Assembly (NCBI GenBank): GCA_040954595.2 | Contig: CM082577.2 | Location: forward strand, 3,596,001-3,660,000 | Length of the DNA stretch: 64,000 bases | Source of the DNA: Balanoglossus misakiensis | Taxonomy: Eukaryota > Hemichordata | Direction of reading: 5' to 3' | In this document: positions 23,901-36,200 of the stretch, piece after piece | Position numbering within the stretch: position 1 is the stretch's first letter | Layout: the number at the start of each line of letters is the position of its first letter | Made by a program: the position numbers and the translations under genes | The notes under the pieces: model-generated | Database searches by the model: none | Told to the model about the DNA's origin: nothing | The model's input: only the letters and a program-made list of their open reading frames with translations

Positions 23901-25398
23901 ATAGATTCCACATAAACCTCAGAACAGCACAATATATGTAATGTCCACAAGAGTTCGTGTTTATCGTCAACTTATTTACTCCGAAGAATGTCAAAAATTG
24001 AAAATTATCAAGACTTCTGCAAACAAATCTATTTAGGCGATATTGGTTCTGTGACATGTACGTGACATATCGTGACTGGAAGTGACAATAAATATACCGC
24101 AAACAATAAAATCATGGGACCGATTGTTATCAGTGTCATATCATAATTCATAAATGACCCCTGCTTAATTGACCCAATCACTTACTTTGTCTCTGTGATG
24201 TGCCCTATAACTCCCTTGATGTCATCTATAAATGTATCACCATGGTACTCTAAACCAAGCACGTGTTTGACCTGCCCAAGGGCAATCGTTATGGCAGCGG
24301 CCGTGGTGAAACCGGTGATGACCGGGAAAGAAATGAAGTTGACAAGGAAACCTGCAGGGGAAATAAAACAGAAATATTTATAAAATGCAATGTTCGTTTG
24401 GAAAGGGATCCTAGTAAGAATCAACTGTTTCATAAATTATGAAGGCATAGGTGCAAATCATTAAAATTATCTGGTTGGATAAAAAATTAACACTTGATGA
24501 CCTTTGACCCTACATAAAAGACCTTATGCACAGGCAGGCAACTTGATTTTGCTTGAAACACGAAAAATGGTAAAAAGGCACTGTATTGGGCATCAATTGT
24601 ACATAACCGTACTAAATACTTGACGTTTCATGATGGATCAGGCCAAAAATAGTAAAAAAAAACGTCAAAATTTACACAAGAAAAAAAAACATACCAAGGA
24701 AGAGCAAACCCATCAAGAGTTGTATGACTCCACTGATGAAGGTAAGAGCAATGGCGTACATGGGATCATGCAGACCTTCTTCGTTGATGGGCCCACCAAA
24801 AGCACCCACCATGAGGGACATGATTGCTGTGGGACCCAACGTGATGTCTTTGGCCGTGCCCAAGAAACAGTAGACAAAGCAGCCCATGAAAGCCGAGTAC
24901 AAGCCATACTGAAAGTGAAAAAAAAAATCATGAAAATGAAAATGAATCATTCAGCCATCTGTATTTGTAAATAAACTTCTTCCTTGTCGAAACACTTCAT
25001 TTCCTTGATGACTTCATAAAACAAAACAAAATTACTGAAAACATAGCGAAAAGTTACAGCTAGTGGAGCTTTACCTGCACTGGAAGCTGGGCTATCGTAG
25101 CGTAGGCCAATCCCTGGGGAATGACAGTCAGCCCAACTGTCAAACCGGCAATAATGTCGTGTAGTAGATAACTGGGTTTGTACTTTGGTGCCCAGAGGGT
25201 GATGGGAAACTTCTTTTTCCAGTTCTTGGCCGTGCACGTCTTCCTGAGGCAGCCGCCCACTTGTTCCTTGGCGGTCGCCGTACGTTGTCTGAGAGTCATC
25301 GTGTCTTGTTCGCCCGATGGAACGTAAACGTTGATGCTTGCAGTCGTGGGGATGAGTGGATCAGTCTGACTTCCATACGTGGCCATCCCTGGTGGCAT
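17996..25398 (-). CDS. SLC26A11: SLC26A11-like sulfate/anion transporter, downstream tandem copy
   Basis: Exons in transcript order: 25398-25075, 24908-24695, 24351-24186, 23756-23702, 23059-22957, 22824-22655, 22445-22373, 22228-22178, 21856-21796, 21695-21499, 21335-21205, 20942-20727, 20476-20411, 20283-20196, 18081-17996 (stop TGA). Total 2001 nt, 666 residues; human SLC26A11 is about 606. The N-terminal membrane domain carries GLTVGLTVIPQGLAYA and YGLYSAFMGCFVYCFLGT; PVTGSFSRTAVNSQSG and AALAAVIIMAV lie before the C-terminal STAS domain (HYPAVDHI, VILDCSHMYTIDYT). An acidic insert (about 15 residues, mostly D/E) sits in a STAS loop. One N-glycosylation site (NIT) lies in the main extracellular loop. 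The last exon is the least certain; it fits in phase and encodes AEDGPTDNPQQ, ending GTEEA. The start could be Met1 or Met5. Expected to exchange sulfate or other anions at the lysosome or plasma membrane. Confidence 0.88.
18082..20195 (-). other. Large last intron of the first SLC26A11-like gene
   Basis: 2.1 kb without a supportable exon. It holds one copy of the short inverted-repeat element (19893-19984). Small frames at 19080-19690 have no splice context or family similarity. Confidence 0.5.
19893..19984. mobile_element. Short inverted-repeat (MITE-like) element, copy 1
   Basis: About 92 bp starting TTAACCCCTTCACCCCCAG and ending GGTGGTGAAAGGGTTA. The ends are inverted repeats of each other (TAACCCTTTCACC / GGTGAAAGGGTTA in the best copy). 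Four more copies lie at 20590, 28758, 30538 and 38495. Confidence 0.75.
20590..20656. mobile_element. Short inverted-repeat element, copy 2 (internally deleted)
   Basis: Starts TTTAACCCTTTCACCCCCAG and retains ACTGAACCATGGTGGTG. About 25 bp of the middle and the last few bases are missing. Lies in an intron of the first SLC26A11-like gene. Confidence 0.7.
21989..22140. mobile_element. TA-flanked MITE, about 150 bp
   Basis: The left end TACAGTAAAACCTGTCTAAAC and the right end GTTTAAACAGGTTTTACTGTA are near-perfect inverted repeats ending in TA, as expected for a non-autonomous Tc1/mariner-type element with TA target duplication. It lies inside an intron of the first SLC26A11-like gene. No coding capacity. 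Confidence 0.8.
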
Positions 25399-28300
25399 GA
25401 CAAAATCAGGAGGGGAAAAAAATGATTATTTTTAGTCCGAACTTATGTCATGTCCAGAAGAAAAAAAACATCACCACCAGCTGTCAAATGTCACATGCCA
25501 GATTTGGAAAATTTACCACAGAAAGTGCTGAGTCAAGGAATTATTCATGGTGTATGAGAAGAGCTTGGAACCATCCATGCACTGTGGGTTTTCCCAGGGC
25601 ACTACAGAAACAACACTGACTATTAACAGGAAACGGATAGATCACGCAGTCATCGGATCATTGCAAGATGTCATCTCTAAATAAAAGTATTGCTGGTGCC
25701 TTTTTATAACTCTTGTCATTACACGTCACGGCGACAATCTGCTGTCATGCTAATACAGTAATTCATTACTGCTTCATTTATAGAGGCTTAACATCTGAAT
25801 AAATACAGAAACAGAAGTTGGAAAATGATCTTAGTAACTGTGCCAAAGGCCAATCGGGGACAAAGTCGCTTATACTAGTCAGTTGACACGATTTTGGTTA
25901 TCTTTGATGCTTTTTGATAGCCTATTTGTTGCTTAGATCACTGAAATATGCTCAATGACTGGTTGTTACATTGTAACTCAACTCATGGTACACATGGTGG
26001 AGGCTATGACTAGCAATTTGATGAATTTTGAAAACTCGCATTGAGCAATTCTGGTATGTTTGGTGGAGCATATTTCAAGTTTCAAACTTTAACATGAAAG
26101 TTGGAAAACAAATACACTGACTGTATCAACTGTGGGTAGTTGCAGACATGTTGGCAATCTCATTAGCAGGCTGAATTAGGCTTCAGAACCCCCATTTGCA
26201 TGACAGGGCGGCTAGTCTACATGTTGAATCAAATGATATTCCTCAATGGCAGACTGAAATGGGGAATTTGGTGTGGTGTAATATGCAGTGTTTCAACTGT
26301 GGAAGAATTTCAAAGTGATGAACTCAGTTCTTATATAATGTTTGCATGCTCCCAAAGCCATCATCAGCACCTGGCTCGCAACCACCACCACTACCACCAC
26401 CCAGTCTAGTCAAAGATCATTATCACCACTGACCATACTTGCCCATATACACACCCACCCAATATGCTTGAAATTAAACTCTGAAAGCTGCACAGAGACT
26501 TACATGGCGCCAGAAAACATTTTCAACTCAACACCTGAAGGCGACTGTCTCTTTACAAAGGTAGATAGATAATCACCACTTGCAAACCATTACTTGTGCG
26601 AGTTCCAGGCGTTTGGAGGTTGGTACACGGATAATTCGCAAGGCAATGAGGGGCAGGCAAGCACGCCAGTACCTTACATTATAAGTTTAATAATTATTTT
26701 TATCAAGCGGGACTTTGATCACAATTCACCCCCAACCGTTCGTACGTACGCCTGATAAAGAAATTTATCAGCGCGACTGTCGTACTTAACATGCTTACTA
26801 TGACAAGATAACTCGTGGGACGGTGAAAAGGTGATTTACAGCTCTGGTAGATGATATACCAGAATGTTATCTGACATCACACAGACTGCAAGCAGCTAGG
26901 TCATAGCTGCCTGACGATGACTGCGTCGCCAGTGAAGTCAAAATCACGGCAGCGAAGTATTTAATGTCCCCATGGACGTACGAGAGGGGCTTCTTACCTG
27001 TTGATTTGATGCTTTACCTCTTCAAGAAAAAATGGTAGTTAAAATGGCTATGTACGTATCGTACAATCTGTGTTACACGTTTTACTGGAACCTGCTGTCA
27101 CCTTGGCGGCTTATTCATTGTGAATGGAAAACTGCGAGGTTATTGTCTCATCGTATACCGGTATACGTTTCTGACTTGTGTGTGTTTTCATTGACAATTG
27201 TTGTGAAGGCCAGCTGGTCGATCATATGACCAGTGGCAACAGTCTCGTGACAGTGTTAGTCCGGTGCCTTCAATTCAGGTTCACAGATATTGTAACTAAT
27301 GGCGCGTCGCTCTCTCTTCGAAGCCAAATTTTTGCCACCCCAGGTCAGACCAGAGCCTCTACAACGCTGGGCTTGAAAGAACAAGGAGACGTTCACGTTC
27401 GCTGGTTTTGAAGGAGGTGTCAGCAAAAGTCAGGTGACAAGACCGGTGCCCTACTTCCGGGATTTACTATGAATCATGGGTAATTCGTCTGCTACATACG
27501 TATACATATATTATACGTATGGTTCCCATGTGACAATCAGATTCGTAACCCTTGGTAACCCTTACCACTGAGAATCTCAAAAGTGCGCCATCAAGGAGCG
27601 ACGGGGGGAAAATCCACGGGGATAATTTTTATCATGAACACGAGTTACAACCAAGAAATCTATCTTCGGAAAGAAGTTTGCATTGATTTTATTTCCAAAG
27701 TTATTGTACAGTATTGATGAAATCTAAAAAAAAGAAACAATCAGAATTATATTCCTTGTCTGAAAACACTCTTCCAAAATAACTCACCTACTCATCACCA
27801 TGGAAACTATGAGGACAGTTGTTACACTAAAAACAGAACAAGACGCTCAAAAACAGCAAATCAAAAACTGATCACTCTTTCAACCTGTGCTGTCATTTTC
27901 ATTTGTGACACAAAACTGGCAAATAAATGTTGCTTCATAATTTGATATGTTTATATGTGCGCCAGACTCTTCCACTTATACTAAAAGTAGAAAACCGTTT
28001 CTTTTCAGAACGTCTTTTCCAGCGTAATTTTTACAGCATTTGAAGTTATAAACTTTGTACAGAGAAACCAAGCAAGAAAAACCAGCTGCACTTTCTTATT
28101 TCTAACTTTTACAAGAGCAAAGTCCTCGTGATGGAGGGATTTTGTGACAAGAATTGTGACAGCAAATGAATCAGAAAGCCATTATGGGGACAGCGTAACA
28201 AACATGTCTGTCTCCTGAAAAAAATCTACCATACCAATTGATAAACATTTGGGACTGACAACCTTAAAAATCTACTGATGCACTTCAACCTATGTTTACA

Positions 28301-30243
28301 AGTCAGGATAAAGTGTATTGCACTGAAAGAAAATTATTTTACACATTGAACAGTATTTTTGCCAAAATGTTCGATAATTTTGGTCAAGGTTTCTTATTAT
28401 CATAAAATCCAACTATTTATCTGATCCACAAGAAATAAAAAAATCAGCTTGGCACCTTTAGACTTGAAAAAAAACTTCAACAAAACTAAACTAAAACGGG
28501 TAAAAGCTGTAACTTATTAAATCAAAACTAACGAAGAAAGCTAAAAAATATAAGAAGTTGTAAAATAAACTACCCCCCCCCCCCTATGAAAATACATGTA
28601 CTAATTTTGTATGTTTGCCTTGTAATATAGCAATGCTAGATACAGGATACTTGATGAAAATGCACCACATGTTTAAAATCTGTTTTCAGTGAAAATAAAT
28701 TTCATGATTTTCAGTATGTAGTCTACAGTATTTCCCTGTTTCTGGGGAACGATAGCCTTAACCCTTTCACCCCCCAGTTCCCTCTATAGAGATCCAACCT
28801 TACCACAGAAAACAATGGGTTTGGACTGAACCATGGTGGTGAAAGGGTTATTTATGAATATATGTAAATGAGAAATGTAAGCATCGTAGTTGATCAGAAG
28901 AGTGTAGTAAGGATGACTTTTTGTCATTTTCATGATTTCAGCTCTTACCCTGAGTTAATAACTGGCATCTAAATTAGATGATCACTTAATATCACCTGGA
29001 AACCAAACCAAAATATTGTGAAGTATTTGTACAAAGAAATGAAAAAAAGAAAATTCAGGCAGATATGAAAGTTGAGAACAATGTTCAAACACATGTGCTC
29101 TAGTGGGAAGATTACTTGGTTCTGCAATTTTTCAAAGGTACGTCTGGTTTTATAATATATGCACCTTGCAGGTTTTTATTTTTTTTTAAAACTGAAACAG
29201 ACCCGATAATAAAGTGATAAAGTCAAAATTGAAAGTTACACCATATTCATATCACTAGTGTACAGGACATGATTCTCACAAAGACTTTGATTACAAACAG
29301 AATGGTGAACATGACAAGGTTTTGTTCAAAGAAGTAAAATTCATGGGTCAAAGGTCTTCTGTGATTGGCTGACATGCAATTTAAACACCTGTGTCTGACC
29401 AATACCCTTCCCTGGAAACAACTGGCACTCAAGGAATAACAAAGGCTTATTAAAGATTGCGCCATTTCCCCTAATTTGCATACAACAGAAAAGCAAAGTT
29501 CTTTGAAGGTTATACTGCAGCACTGTGGATGCTAAAGGTTATGGCGTAAAGGAAAGTGCAGCCATGTTTCCCAACCTACATTGAAACCAATATTTTTTTC
29601 ATATAAATTTGCTCATGATCACATGAAGACTCAATTCATTACACCAATATATGTTACAATTTACAGTTGATTATTGCATTCCCAAAGTCCATAATTTATT
29701 TCAATTTTATTTCACTCTCAGTTTAGCCAAAAGACTACAATATGAAGAGGTTACATATCCCCCAATTTGTGAAGTAGCACACACCAAGAGCTAGAGAGAC
29801 ATTTGGAGACTGACATCATGGTGTGTCATCCCACTCTCTCCACAAAAGGTTTTTTGACTGCCGATTGAAAATACCTCTTCTTGTCCAACAAGCTCCATAA
29901 AAATTCAAAGGGAAAATATTCAATGAAATTCTAAAATGTTATCGACGAAGCAAGTGTAGCCACTCTGTAAATACTCTTGTATGAATCAACGTGGGCATAT
30001 CATACAATTTGTCCTAAAAATTGGGTCGTAAGTAGAAGTATAAGTCCAAAGATGTTCTCTAACCCAACTCCTGATTCAAACTAAACATGTCTTTCATTTT
30101 TGAGAAGTTCATGTACACCATTTGTTTTCCAGATTATTGTAGTTGTGTGATAGGCACGTCCCAAGACGGGGAGATCAGACTTCAACTGCAACGGAAAAAA
30201 GGTCATCCTCATCAGAGAAACACTTCTGCAAGATGTGGAGAGT
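25399..30243. other. Intergenic: 5' flank of the first and 3' flank of the second SLC26A11-like gene
   Basis: No coding exon supported. On the minus strand a donor-like CAG/GTAAGA at 26998 may end a 5' non-coding exon of the first transporter gene lying above it (about 26998-27450). TTTATT at 29696 and 29706 (minus AATAAA) are possible poly(A) signals of the second gene. The stretch also holds one short inverted-repeat element (28758-28850), a poly-C run near 28573 and a 16-bp palindrome CGTATACCGGTATACG near 27152. Confidence 0.4.
28758..28850. mobile_element. Short inverted-repeat element, copy 3
   Basis: The best-preserved copy: TTAACCCTTTCACCCCCC at the left and CCATGGTGGTGAAAGGGTTA at the right, with 13-bp perfect terminal inverted repeats. 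About 90% like copy 1 by eye. Confidence 0.8.
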
Positions 30244-33200
30244 CTAAAGCTTCGTGTCGGTAACATTGGCTTGTCCATTATCCATTGAAGCCTCTAGATC
30301 ATTTGACGATATCGTGTTGGGTTTTTCCTGGATTGGAGTCATTGCTGTGTCACCACCAGCTGCGTTTGGTGAATCGCTCGGGTCTGAAATCAGAAAATGC
30401 AATATTACAAGTTATCAAACGCTTATGTGAAAATTTCACTTCTGCGGTGCACGCGAGTTTGGTCCATAACAATTCTGCCAATCAATGTACCCCGGTATGT
30501 GAATTCATGTTCTTGACATTGCCAACATGATACCACATTAACCCCCTTCACCCCCATCTCCTGTATGGAGGGGTCCTGCACTGCCACTGAGAACAACAGA
30601 GTTGGGCCAGCCATGGTGGCGAAAAGGTTATGTAACGCATACACAAACACACTTACCGAGAAGGGACTGAATGCCTTCCTCCACTGTGTCATAGTGTTCG
30701 AAGTGGGTCACGTTCGCTCTTTCAATCATCACCAACAGAGTTTCACGAATTCCAGCGACTACAAATTTGACGTTATTGCGATTGAATTCTGAGCACATCT
30801 CGTTTATCGCCTGTGGACGGAAAAAAAAATATGTAGTGATTTTTTCCCCCACTACAACCAAGAGAATGTAAAACACACTTCCTTGCTAAAACCTGCATCA
30901 CTATATGACGTCTACTCTTTGATGTCACCAATGAATTATTCAATTATGATCACTTACCTGTATCGAACTGTAATCAACATGCGTTAATCTGGAACAGTCT
31001 ACAACACAGGGCTTTGGTGGGTTGCTGGACAGGCACTCTTCCTGGATTTTGTCCGTGATGTGATCGACAGCCGGAAAATGAACGCCGTAGTCTATCTGAA
31101 TCACCGTTACTTCTTTCTCGATGGTCTGAACAAGAAGAAAACAAAAAGTTTCAAGTCTGTTCTTTAAAAACATACTTAAAGCCTAGTCCCAGCTGTCCAT
31201 CTCTTCCCAACGACAATTTTCAATCTTTTTTTATTTCTAATCAGCGATTGTTGGCAGTTCACAATGAACTTCATTTGACATTTAGTTTTTCATGGCTTAC
31301 TTAAGGTTGCTTTTAAAACTTACTTCAATCTCAGGCTTGGCTTGCGCGTACAGGAGCATGCAGAGGTCAATGGCAACTCCGATGATGATTCCAATTTCCA
31401 CTCCCAGCCACAGAGAACCAAAGAACGTACCACACCATGGCAACAGATCCAACTCTGCAAAATCATTACACATAAAAGACAATTGAGGAAAGGCACTACG
31501 ACAAAAAATCTCTCAAGTATTACTACGAGTCTTGTCCTGGACCATGCAAGTACGGATCAAGAAATGAAGACTTCATAAACCACACTACAGTCTACAATGA
31601 AGAATTCGAAGCCACTTGAAGCCGTACACTAAAAGTGTCTGCTGTCATCACATTCTCACAGCAGTCAGGCAGTTGATAGAGGGCGCTATTGAATACTTAC
31701 TGTTGACAAACCATAATTTTTTGATGGTCTTGTAATCGAACATGAGAAGAACTGCGCTGATGATGACGGCTGCCAGGGCGGATTTTGGAATGAAGTAGAA
31801 GAGAGGAGTCAAAACTGCCAGAGACAAAATCACAAGCAGTCCCGTAAACACGCCTCCCATGGGTGTCATAACTCCACTCTGAGAATTCACAGCCGTTCTG
31901 AAAATAAATGCGGAAAAATAGTTGGTGAATGTCAGTTCAAAACACCTTATACGGTGAGAGTAACATATTTACCATCTTTCGGTGTCATTTGATAATTTAT
32001 TTTGCAAATAAGTCAAAAAGGGGCAATGTAATGAGTTTTCTCTACATACACATGTACTGACCTTTAATAATTCCTATTATTGTATTATTCATATTCAAAA
32101 ATAAATATTTTCAAATTTCAGAATAATATCTACTGATTTGTTAACACACCATTTTTGTCAGATAAATAAAATATCTGAGAAAGTCAACAACAGTCAGTCA
32201 CATTTTGATACACATTAAATCTAGACAATTTATAGATGTTGGAATAATGGTACAATAGCGGTCATTTTTAGAATAATAGGGGTGTGAAAATAATATGTGC
32301 ATTGGTTGAGCACTACAAGCTGTCACCACTTTCAGCTGCTGTCGTCACTCATGGAATGATGATGACATGGCACATCCCAAAATAATCAACTTCCCCTGCC
32401 AGGTTTATTTATAATAAAACAAACAGATTCTACGTGGCTTTTAATAAATATGGCAGACAATTTCAATTTATTGTCACACTCTTCCTGTTCTGTTTACTGG
32501 TCATGTATAATTAAAAGGAACAAAGTCGGCAACTATTATTTTATTTTGATAGGCTATTTTATTTTTTTGCTTTTCACTGAAATATGTCCAATGACCTATT
32601 GTCATGGGTCGATACCCAATCCATACATGGATATTACACATGAATACTTCTGTCATTTAATTTTGGGTCAGTACCAAAATAAAAATGTTACAAAAAAGTT
32701 TACCTTGAAAAACTGCCAGTGACAGGATATGCTGAGACAAAGGAACTCATGATGTTGGCAGTACCTGACAGATAAAAAAACCATGCAAATGAGTATAGGA
32801 TGAATGTCCTTTCTAATACTGTAAAATTCCTAATGGTTGCAGAGCAAATTAGGAATTTTTAGAGAAGTCTCAGCAATTGTCGCTTTAGTGGGCATACATA
32901 ACATGTATAACAGAACTATCCAGAATTTATGTTGCAAGATTCAATATGGCATGCAGGATTCAATACGGTATTTTATGGTACGTCAGAAGTACACACACAC
33001 TCATACTTCCAACGGAAGGGAACAAGATTTCCTTTGGTTTAAAAATAAATTTCGAACAAAGTGCGCTGGAACAGTTTTTTGACTAATACAGGCAACTGCA
33101 ACCCCTAACTGCTGACATATATGTTTACTTACCTAACGCTAAGAGTTCTTGGTTTGGATACACTCTATACCTGTTTTTACGACCTGTAATTAAGAAAACA

Positions 33201-36200
33201 ACACAAAACTCAGGTATAATTTATCCTCATTGCATCTAAACGATACTGACTCACAATTTTGAAATGACTGACTGAACATGATTTTTAATGCATTTAAAAA
33301 AAAAACAATACTGGTACTTACCAAAGGCTTTTGCAATAGCAATGCTCTCCAAGAATCCAATCAGAGGAATAATTGCTAACCCAATATTTAAATCCTGAAA
33401 AACAAGTAAGGAGCATGAGAAAATATAAATAATTATGAAACTAACATCACTCATCAAGTGTTTCTGATTTTGCTGTCACTGGGCTAACGATACGTTGGGT
33501 CATTGTTAGTTAATTACAACTATTATTTATGTTATCTGTGTATTAAAGCTGTGTGATTTTTGCAACCATTTGTACGTTTTGTACTTGCCAAGGTTTAGCG
33601 GTGTACTTACTGATAAAACTTGACCAATGGGCAAATAATTCTTCACGAAGTCACCGTCTTCCGGATCCGGTGATTGTGTGGAGTTCCCAAAGAGAAGTAC
33701 ATCATCGGTGAAGTTCGCATAGGTGACGTTCGTGTCGAGCCTCACCAAATAATCTGGATCGATGGCACTGTGCGGCACTGTGACGTTCGTCAGGTTCCCG
33801 CTCTCCGGCGGCACAATCTCGGGCAAGTATCGTTCGTACGGCGGCATGGGCGACTCGAAAGGAGGCAGTCCAGCTGGGACGTGCCCCACCAGCTTCAGGT
33901 CGTTCTTGCCGGTCTGAACCACCCCATATGCAATGGCGGCGGCTATGATTACAATCACGGCATTTCTCGCTGTTCAAAAAAAAAGAGAAAGTAGCTTCAG
34001 TGTGTTTGACGGCTATTAAAGTGAGGGGACTTCCATTCCTCATCTTCAAAATACAATGTATAAATGCTCCAAAAACTGAGAGTAGTTGTCAGTGTTTTGC
34101 ACCCAGACAAGAAACCCAGACCGACCAAGTACTAACCTGTTCCGAGCAGCCATATTGTTTTATGCAAAATTTTCTGCCCAGCATTTGTCGCCTTCTTCGT
34201 AGAATACTTGTCTTTAATTTTCTGTCAAAAAAGATGGGGAAAAAATCGGTAACACACTGTACTCATAAACAGAAGAGAAACGTTTACAGACAGGGAATAG
34301 AGAGAAAGAAACTGCAGATATTTGAATTTATCGAGACTAACCTTCATAATCAGAAGAATGATAAGACAACTGAATCCCATGACAACATCCTGCCAACTGC
34401 AAAAAATAAAATGATTGAAACGAGTGAGTGATATGTTTATATTATAGTGTAATGATCTCATCACAAAATATCACTGAGTAGGATCTGATCATGGATGGGC
34501 CTTACATTTGAAAGTACAAATGTAGTTAATTTGCAATGTATGGTTCGGAGTGGTGACAAACAAGACCATGCTACAAATATTGGGGGGACAGCATAATTTT
34601 ATTTTTGCTGAAAAGATCTAAAATTCTGTTTGAAAGATGTGTATATACTTAGACTGATTTTCCATTCAAGTATTTTGTCCTGACACTCACGCCTTTGGTA
34701 TGAGAGAGCTAAATATTTCTAGTTTTGATGATTTACAATGCGAAAGACTCTGGCAGCTAGAATACCAGATAAACCAGGGTACATGCATGCAAGCCCGGGT
34801 CAGTGGCCTACATCCAGAATAACGCCTCCATGCATACTTTGACCTGAGCATCATCCAACAAAGCCAATTTACAAGCTAATTTACAGCAATCGTGTCATTT
34901 ATAAAAAAATTGTCTGTTTGAGAATGGGCTGTACCAGGTTGACCAATAAATCTACAAGACGTACCGTGGCACCTTGTACAACAATGAGTGGGTTTTTTCA
35001 AGTGGCTTACTGGATACTTCTTATGTAAGACCCAAGAAATATGCCTTGATGATCTTTGTCTTACATTGTCTTGACAACTGTGTGTTTTTGTTTGTTTGTG
35101 TGTGTGTGTACTAGAATGCCACTATGTGTGTGTGTGCGTGGCTAGAACATTCCCGTGAAGATCCATCAACTGGCAGAATGAAGTGGTAAAATTGACAAAG
35201 AATCAAAGAGCTAGCTTAAAATAAACATTTCATGACACGATTATGAGAGATTCATAAAATTAGAAAAAATGTCTCCAAATATAAATTTTGAAAAAAATAC
35301 TGGTACAGGCAATAACATTTGATACAGGTACCTGGTTAACTGTTAACTAGGTATCTTACATTGAAATTAATACCTGCCATATTTTGTTTACATGGCCAAC
35401 TTTGTGCTGAATTTTCATACTACTTTTTAGTTGTTTTCATTCTGTCTTAGAAGATACTGGTATCTGTTTTTCTGAACTGTAGTTATTTTTTTTAATTACC
35501 TATTGTATATCACCCTAGACTGCTCTACTTAAATATTAACACGTGGATGACATTTATATGTACTACAAAAGTGGGACACGAAAATAGTGATGGCATTTAA
35601 CAGAGAGAACTTTGAACTGTTCTGACCACATTGCGTATAGCATAACTGGCCAGGTACACTACAGATGTATGACGGGTGTGGGCTGGGGTTACTGCTGGTA
35701 CAGACTTGAAGCATTTCACACATCTAAGGCAATTTGAATCTTTTTATCAAAGTGTGATAATGTTTAACTAATTAATCACAGGGCAGCCCACAACATTTTT
35801 CACCACATTACTTTACACCCAAATGTCAATAAAAGGTGTGGCCTGTCCATTGACAGACACAGTTTCATAACACTACCTGTATAACATACTTCCTGTCGAC
35901 CATGAACACAGTCATCTCAATGACCATAATGAGAGACAATAATCATGTTGAAGATTACTGTTCTGTTTTCATGGTAATGACAAAAGTCTCTTTAGGAAAA
36001 TCACATTAACTAGGCGGCATGACAACCCTTGCATTTACATCTTACAAATTATCATGTTTTACAAAATCGTCATCAATGATATTGCTTATCTAGCTAGTTT
36101 AAAGGGCATAATTATTCGAACAGTAGCTGGGGGGTCACCTGTAAGTGTCTGTTGTAAAAAGAGGAGGAGTATACGTCTTACATTTTTTCCCAAAATTGTT

